A stretch of DNA of 64,000 nt from Tetracentron sinense (taxonomy: Eukaryota; Streptophyta; Magnoliopsida; Trochodendrales; Trochodendraceae): the NCBI GenBank assembly GCA_015143295.1, contig CM026551.1, forward strand, positions 50,704,034 through 50,768,033, read 5' to 3'. Shown piece after piece: positions 57,285-64,000 of this stretch. The position numbers were made by a program, and so were the translations under genes. The notes beneath the pieces were generated by a model. That model was given only the letters and a program-made list of their open reading frames with translations. It was not told the DNA's origin and did no database searches. Each line of letters begins with the position of its first letter. Position 1 is the stretch's first letter.

Positions 57285-57903
57285 GGTTTCAAAAGCGCCA
57301 AAATCGTTCCAACTTGTGTTAGGTAGAAAAAATAGGGGAATAATACGTAATGGCCAAAACAACGTTACATAACGGCATTCCATTACTTAACGGCTGAGTC
57401 GACCATGACGCAACGACCTGCGGATTTAGGGATTTAAAACCCCCCTTTTCCCATTTCTTTCATTTTTCGCATTCTCTCCCTCTATTCATATCAAATTTTG
57501 ACCATTTCTTTTCTTTCTTATGAATCAAAACTACTAAATTAAGCTCAAATCCGAAGATTCAAGCCTTGAAACCCTAGATTTCAACTTGAACAAGTTGAGA
57601 CCTTCATTTTTAGTAAGTTTTCCTTCTTTTTCACCTTTAATTTATCAAATTTAATAGAGTATTTTGTAATAGTCGTAGATCAATGTATTTGGAATGAAAT
57701 CCATGTATCTATGTTTACATATGTGGATATTTTTTTCCAAAAGTTCATTAAAAACAAATTTTTTGTATTTTTTAATGCTTTGATGTCGTATGGGGATGTT
57801 CTCACCTATAGATGATTTTACTTAATGAGAATGTTTTCGTTGTTTATTTTTGCATGAGAAAATGTATTTATTTTTTACTATTTTGGTTTCTTTTATCTAT
57901 GTT

Positions 57904-57934
<31 letters not shown>

Positions 57935-59915
57935 TGTTTTTTATGAGCTACACATTGAGGGTTAGCCCTTCCTCTCCCATAAACCCCTCAACCCTGATGT
58001 AGGTGAGATTCGATCCCAGGTCTTCAGTACGACGCCAAGAGACTTTACCGACTAAACTAGCTGGCATCTACATTTGTGTGTGTATTATAATGAGTTAAAG
58101 ATGTTAAATCTTGATTACATGATATTTCTTAGGTGTTGAAAATTGAAAGTGATTCATTGTAGTCAAAAGCATAGTTACCAAGTCGGGGTTCGGGAATTAT
58201 CGTCTAGGAAATAGTTTGGAAAAAATCGTTAAAATTCGAAAATAAATCCGGAAAATGTCGGTCAAGATATGAGAAAATTATAAAATAAGATTACTAATTT
58301 TGATCATTATAAGCAAATATATTTCATATATTAGATATTTGCTTTGTAAAATATAATAATTTTAAAAATCTTAAACCTTAATTACAATATTATTTATTAA
58401 GGAATAGAAAGTATTTGATAGTGTTGTAGTAGTCTAACACATTCTGTTTTCTAATTTATATATATTTTTCCTATTTTTTTGTTTTTTGTTTTGCTACTTA
58501 TTGCTAATACCACTATATGGCGAGAGTATGGGGTCTAGTGGGGGAGAGAGAGTGCATGATAATAGGGGGCTATCCTGGTAGTGGTGGTGGTAACAATCGT
58601 TAGCATCAGACGGCAAAGAAGATGGCTAAAGTGATTGTGCACTTTTTCTTCACCAACCACTAGATTTAGTCAATCTTTTGCTTAGCTTGTGTTATGTAGT
58701 AGGACGTTATGTGTTGTATAATATTTACAATTTATTTCTTATTTTATATGAGTCTTTTAATATAATAGTTGTAATATTTAATTTTATTCAACTTGATACT
58801 CTGAATCTTGTGTGTTTTAACTTTATAATATTGTCATATTTGTTTCATTTTTATCCCTTTATATAATTTTATTTTTTTGTAAATCATACTTAGAAGATCA
58901 TTTGATGTTGGTTGGGAGCATGGAGAGAGAGGCTGAATGAGAATAGACATAAATTTTGTACAAATATTGTGAAAGGGTGATTCAAGGGGGCGTCACAAGA
59001 TTTAAGCAACACATGGCGCATAAGTCAGGAGATCCTAGCTGATGTGTACACGTTCTAAGGAGGTGTCTCAGTTGATGATGATCCACCTACTGAGAGCTGA
59101 AGAAGCAAAGGCACCAGAGAAGAAAGTGTCTAAGTTTGACTTTGAGTTTGTGTGGATGGAGTCCATCTCTTTAGATGAAGACAATCCTATTTTCCAGGAG
59201 ATTGATGAAGATGTCGACTTTCACTAGCCGTTAAAGAAATGATAGAGATAATTTAGGTGGAAGAAGAATGCTGACATTTCTGTACTCTTACTAGTGAGGT
59301 AGCACATTACATCTGTTCTGAGATTGATGAAGAGTGATTTTCAGACAGATCTGAGACGAAACATGGAAACTTTGAGGAGTGACGAAGAAACTTGATGTAG
59401 TAGAGTTTTTATTTGGAGACGGTTTGAAATAGGAGGTTCCTCATCCTCACAACCTCAAAGGAGAGAGATATTGAGTCTGATACGGTGATACCTTAAGATT
59501 AAGAATGAGTAATGAGAATGAGACTGTAATACGTGTTAACTATTTGTGAATCTCTGACTTGTGTCATTGTATGAGCTTCATATTATGACGAGTCTGATTT
59601 GTATAATATATGTGTTTGTGACTTGTATAATTTATGTGTTTTGTAATTTTGTGACTTTGTGAGTTGTGATTGTATAATGTGTGTTTTGTGACTTTTGTCA
59701 CTTTCGTATGCTTGATAACCTTGATTAGACATTTAATCACTAAAGCTTCTATTTTTAACTTCACTCATGTTCTCAAAATTTTATATTTTTTACGATTTTT
59801 TCTTTCAAAAAAGGAACTGACCATTGCGTTGTAGACCGCAACTTCTTTTACTTAACGGTTTCGGCAAGAACAATTACTTAACCGAAACGGTAATTAAAAC
59901 CCTGATTATCATGAG
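57285..59915. other. Unassigned stretch, possibly one DNA transposon with decayed ends
   Basis: Near 57,290-57,415 (GGTTTCAAAAGCGCC, ATTACTTAACGGC) and near 59,820-59,915 (TTACTTAACGG, GGTAATTAAAACCCTG) related words face each other, suggesting old inverted ends about 2.6 kb apart. Between them lie AT-rich DNA, a SINE and a 61-codon frame at 59,042-59,227 ending in acidic residues. The frame could be the tail of a hAT-type transposase, but I cannot support that firmly. Confidence 0.25.
57917..58068 (-). mobile_element. tRNA-derived SINE with A and B boxes
   Basis: On the minus strand the A box TAGTTTAGTCGG (58,059-58,048) and the B box GGATCGAATCT (58,016-58,006) are spaced as in a tRNA-type Pol III promoter. 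The body continues CACCTACATCAGGG to GCTCATAAAAAACAATATAT. The flanks ATCTATGTTTGTGTGTGT (left) and ATCTACATTTGTGTGTGT (right) look like a target duplication with two differences, though the TG repeats make that less certain. It fits a plant SINE of about 150 bp. Confidence 0.65.
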
Positions 59916-60283
59916 TCTCTATTTTAACAATGCCATAGTTGGAGATTCTATTAATCAGCTTAGTAGATAGAGAAGACTTTTATTTATTTTTGATTGGTAG
60001 TAGATAGAGAAGATTCCATACTATCAAGATTCTAAGAACCATCATCAATCAAGGCATTGATAAGAGCGTAAACTAAGGAAGTACCGCCAGCTTGTTCAGT
60101 GAGAGGGATGTATGTTATCAAGCCAAGGGTGAAAGTAGAAGCTCGTGATTCTGTGGCTGCATCTGCAATAGTACAATTAGATCCAGAAATAACGCCTTGA
60201 AATTAGAGCAGTTACTGATGCATGAGCATACTCACATGAATCTAGGAGTGGATCCAACAGCCCACCTCATATAGAATCTGTGA
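59916..60283. other. Non-coding stretch
   Basis: Contains a short direct repeat (TAGTAGATAGAGAAGA near 59,960 and 60,000). No gene is recognised up to the solo LTR. Confidence 0.35.
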
Positions 60284-60288
60284 GGTTC

Positions 60289-62771
60289 TGTCACGCCCCA
60301 AAATATCTCTTAGAAGTTTAGGGTACTTTGGATTATGACTTGACTTGACTTGTCAAACCATCCTGTAATTAACAAGGCATGCTACAGCGAAAGCTAATAT
60401 TTTATATACCTAATTGAAGTATTCCAGGACATACTAAATTTATATACATGCACCTAACGTAAAGAGCAAACATACTTGCTCACAAAATGATCTTTACATC
60501 AAAAGTTTCCCCTGATCACAAGAGCCTATTCATAAAGCCCAACATCCAACTATCTAGCCTCCACCTGAGGTTCTATACACTGCTCTTCTTCGCCATAATC
60601 TTCCTCAACCCATGGCCTGGAACCGCAAATATTAAAGCCAATACCTGTCGACATAAAATGTACGGCTGAGTATGGAATACTCCGCGAGTACAAACTAATA
60701 GTAGACAATGGATAGTCCGACATCCAACTATCTAGCCTCCACCTGTGGTTCTATACACTGCTCTTCTTCGCCATAATCTTCCTCAACCCATGGCCTGGAA
60801 CCGCAAATATTAAAGCCAATACCTGTCGACATAAAATGTACGGCTGAGTATGGAATACTCCGCGAGTACAAACTAATAGTAGACAATGGATAATATACAA
60901 GACATATAGTGCATGAGAATGTAAAACAATATAATCATGATGTATGCATGAACTGAAATTCTTAAAACATGTTTGTAACTCATGGTTCTTATAGTGTACT
61001 ATGTTTGATAAAACATGTTGTATTGTTCTTATTCTTGTCTTGCGTGAATCTTGGTACTGTACTTGCTTGAACTTGCTTGTTCCTGTTCTTGTTCTTGTTC
61101 TCTTGAAATTGGGGTATGCCTAGCCATCGTATCATAGTTTGTTGCAAACTAGCATCCCTCATGCTTGAAGCCGGGAGTTAGAGCCTTGACTTGGTAACGG
61201 CCATGCTTGACTGTTATAGTATAATATCAAGGTCCCCAACTCCGGTGACCAACCCTACGTCTGGCTTTATCATTGTTTTGATAACTTGAAGCCTAAGGAA
61301 ATGGATTTAGACAGGTCTTTCATAAATCATTTTCGTTTCTTTTCAAATTCATGCTAACACTTGTATAAGCATGCGTTCTTAAAAGTAAAATTTAAATCAT
61401 GATATGCATGCATGATCAATCATGAATTAATCATTATAAACAATAGAGCATGCTTGAGGAATTTTATAAATAAGTAATATCAAATAATTATTCATGGTTA
61501 ATTATCATGCTTCAATAACAATTAATAATAATCATGAAATCAGAATATCAATACATAATTCTATCTACAAAGTAAGCTAGTAGAGTGTACTTACAAAACG
61601 ATCAAGCTTTAACTACGTCTCGAAATCAAAGTGATGAAGCAAATATTAACACGCTCCTGTAAATCAAACTTTGTGATAAACCGCCCCTAGGAACATACAT
61701 ACAGTGTCATTGGATCTCTCTTAACCTTAAATATCATCTAAACACCTTAAATAAATCTTATAAAGCTGAATTGTGCTTTACTAGAGTGCAAAATTCAGAC
61801 TGTTTTCTCAGTCCGAATTCAAGGCTTCTCCTCTATTTTTTTCCTTCAACCATTTCACCCAACATTCCTCATTTCTATGCCATTTTAACAGGGTCTTAGA
61901 CCCATTTCCATACAGTTCACAAAATCATACATCAAATCCCTCAAGAACATGATAATGCATTCACGAACTTTGAAATGAGGCAAAGGAAAGAGGAAATCTT
62001 ACCCTCTAAGCTCTGAAATACGCCTCTGTTGGAATTGAATTTAGAGCGTTGGAAATAGTCAGGGTAGTGAGCCTCAAGCTTTCTCTCCCTGGGTTTTGCC
62101 TTCTCTCTTTACTTTCTCTCTCTAGAACACCTTTTTCTCTCTCTAGAATTTCAGAAAATCTCTCCAGCAGCTTCTGAGGTTGAAAATGACACTGGAAATG
62201 AATTCGGAGCGCTAGAAATAGATGAGGTAGTGAACCACCTTCTCAAGAACACCTTCTCTCTAACTCCTCTCTCTACTTTCTCTCTCTAGAAAAGTCTCTC
62301 TCTCTCTCTCTAGAATTCTCAGCAGATTTTTTCCAGCACTTTCACTCTCTCTAAAATGAGAGAAATGAGGTATTCTCTTCACTTATTTACTTTCTATCAC
62401 ATGTGAGACACTTATCTCTTGAATGACAAGTGTTAATGTTGGTTAGTGGGACACATGGCACACATGTGTGTGGCCACGTGTCCATTTGACTTTTGACTTT
62501 TGGCATTTTCTACTTTTCTTTACTCTCAAATTCATAACTAAATAATCCTACGTGCGAAAATTACGAAATTAAAGGTGACGGTACCTTGGCCAGTCCGACA
62601 CCTACTCTAAAAATCTCGAGTAAAAATACTGAGTTTTAAGGGTAAAAAGTAATTCCGGTAAAATACTGACAAACCCTCAAATTTTCCGATTTTAAACAAA
62701 ATATATCATATACAAACACTGTTCACATATATTATATAAAATAATGGGAATCCCATTTTCGAGGTCTTACA
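60289..62771. mobile_element. Solo LTR of a gypsy-type retrotransposon, family B
   Basis: Starts TGTCACGCCCCAAAATATCT and ends TTTTCGAGGTCTTACA. The flanks GGTTC (60,284-60,288) and AGTTC (62,772-62,776) match at four of five positions. No gag-pol is present. It contains an internal 178-bp tandem duplication and a CT-rich pyrimidine section (62,100-62,350). The start resembles family A, but most of the interior differs. Confidence 0.8.
60543..60898. repeat. 178-bp tandem duplication inside the third solo LTR
   Basis: 60,543-60,720 and 60,721-60,898 both run from CATCCAACTATCTAGCCTCC to AATAGTAGACAATGGATA. Only a few differences are seen, for example CCTGAGGTT against CCTGTGGTT. It spans a small open frame that is probably not a gene. 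Confidence 0.92.
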
Positions 62772-62776
62772 AGTTC

Positions 62777-63135
62777 AAATGAAACTGTTTGTGGGTAAAG
62801 CCTATTGATCATGGGCCTAAACATCCAAGCCCAAGGTATTAACCTCCTTATAAAAGTTGGGCCACTTAATAGTTAATACTAGTATACTACCCAAGTGGTA
62901 CGATAAGTCAAAGGGGAAGGGGGCCCACATGCCTTATTCAGCCAACCTAGTAGGGATTGTTTTCTGTGGAATTTTAGTTAGTTACTAAGTGGTACTAGAA
63001 GATTTAGCAGGATCAATTAATTTAGGAAGTTTACTATTTCATTACTTAGGATTTAGTAGTGGGTTCCAATTAGGAGTTTTGTTAGATTAGGAAGTTTCCA
63101 TATTAGTTTTGGACCTTTTTGTACCTCTATAAAAG
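62777..63135 (+). promoter_or_regulatory. Probable retrotransposon LTR promoter region with TATA box
   Basis: CTCTATAAAAGG places a TATA box at 63,128-63,134, preceded by AAGTGGTACxAxAAG repeats and ATTAGGAAGTTTxC duplications (63,020-63,110). Downstream GAAGAATGAATTATTGAATGAG is the style of a copia LTR R/U5 region. No LTR ends or primer-binding site were found. Confidence 0.4.
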
Positions 63136-63727
63136 GTAGCCATGCATTGTTTCTTTGGTTAGTTTTTTGAAGAATGAATTATTGAATGAGACTTAGGTTC
63201 TCTTGGTTGAAAAAGCTTTCATATATTCTTATTGCTGTGGAGTTTTTGGTACTACTACATACCTAGATTGATTCAACATTAATCAAAGTTTTTCTCTACA
63301 TTACCAAAATTCATAGGTGAGTTGATCTGAAATAGTTTCTCTCAGATTTGAATTCTGCACATGATAGGAGCTGTTGCCTTACATATTGTATCTATCTTTA
63401 GGTTGGTGTGTTCAATTTGAAGAGATCAATTGTAGCCATGCATTGTTTCTTTGGTTAGTTTTTTGAAGAATGAATTATTGAATGAGACTTAGGTTCTCTT
63501 GGTTGAAAAAGCTTTCATATATTCTTATTGCTGTGGAGTTTTTGGTACTACTACATACCTAGATTGATTCAACATTAATCAAAGTTTTTCTCTACATTAC
63601 CAAAATTCATAGGTGAGTTGATCTGAAATAGTTTCTCTCAGATTTGAATTCTGCACATGATAGGAGCTGTTGCCTTACATATTGTATCTATCTTTAGGTT
63701 GGTGTGTTCAATTTGAAGAGATCAATT
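63136..63727. repeat. 296-bp tandem duplication, apparently identical copies
   Basis: 63,136-63,431 and 63,432-63,727 both run from GTAGCCATGCATTGTTTCTT to GAAGAGATCAATT, and I found no difference by eye. The copies begin immediately after the TATA box context. Either a very recent duplication or an assembly artefact. Confidence 0.92.
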
Positions 63728-64000
63728 GATAAACTGAGACCCTAGTTTCTCTCAATAATTTGAAGTTCCATTGACTCTTCAGTCTTCACTTTATTGAATT
63801 TTATCAAATTGATTGAGGGGTTTTACTCGAGTTAACCTATAATACCTTAATAGCAGTTTTTGATTCGTGGTTTTCTAGTGTCACTTTTTGGATTAATAGA
63901 AGGTTGCAGAGAATTTACAGAATTGCCATTGGCACTTTGAACTATTCTAAAGATGTCAGTTCTTATCAAATTAAGTTCATATTTGGACCATAGCTATTTT

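Noticed and set aside
59042..59227. Acidic 61-codon frame considered as the tail of a hAT transposase
   Set aside because: No dimerisation-domain motif could be read upstream; composition alone is not enough.

Overview
This window is nuclear DNA of a flowering plant, most likely a eudicot. It is AT-rich with few genes, it has spliced exons, and it is packed with plant transposon families: L1 and RTE LINEs, Ty1/copia, Ty3/gypsy-type solo LTRs, Mutator-like elements, CACTA remnants, a tRNA-derived SINE and foldback MITEs. I cannot name the species from the sequence. Only one gene looks functional, a sugar-phosphate/nucleotide-sugar transporter-like gene (Arabidopsis At1g06470 type). Four of its coding exons are here; the rest is off the right edge or lost.

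Left part (1-18,270). An inverted duplication of a serine acetyltransferase gene copy lies at 683-3,111. One arm was later hit by a 5'-truncated L1. Next come a tandem-repeat block (4.5-5.3 kb), a decayed Ty1/copia polyprotein on the minus strand (7.6-8.8 kb), and a duplicated unit split by a 1.9 kb solo LTR (9,509-11,405). After that a non-autonomous Mutator-like element (12,566-13,810) sits inside a second terminal-inverted-repeat element (12,477-14,472), followed by palindrome clusters and a CACTA-type terminus.

Centre (18,284-27,154). One large Mutator-like transposon can be delimited completely: terminal inverted repeats of about 80 bp and a perfect 9-bp target duplication. It carries a decayed MURA-type transposase on the plus strand and, convergent with it, a decayed multi-exon DUF1985 plus Ulp1-like (C48) cysteine protease gene on the minus strand. 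Both genes are bordered by arrays of a TCGACCC motif. This is the Kaonashi-type MULE architecture. Next to it lies an En/Spm (Transposase_24) fragment interrupted by a 3.1 kb Tat/Ogre-like solo LTR (28,112-31,200), then hairpin-rich DNA, a GATCGATC array, a minisatellite and a second gypsy-type solo LTR (36,795-39,215).

Right part (40,320-64,000). The transporter gene runs left to right: a 5' UTR exon, coding exons 1-2 (41,210-41,997), an intron of about 10.4 kb, then coding exons 3-4 (52,373-52,695). The large intron holds, antisense, a promoter-plus-three-exon fragment of a phosphoenolpyruvate carboxylase gene with two frameshifts, plus MITEs, microsatellites and an RTE LINE 3' end. After exon 4 come rearranged L1-like fragments, MITEs, a SINE with A and B boxes, a third solo LTR (60,289-62,771) with an internal 178-bp duplication, and an apparently perfect 296-bp tandem duplication (63,136-63,727).

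All calls come from reading the sequence by eye. Identities are estimates, and no database search was run.
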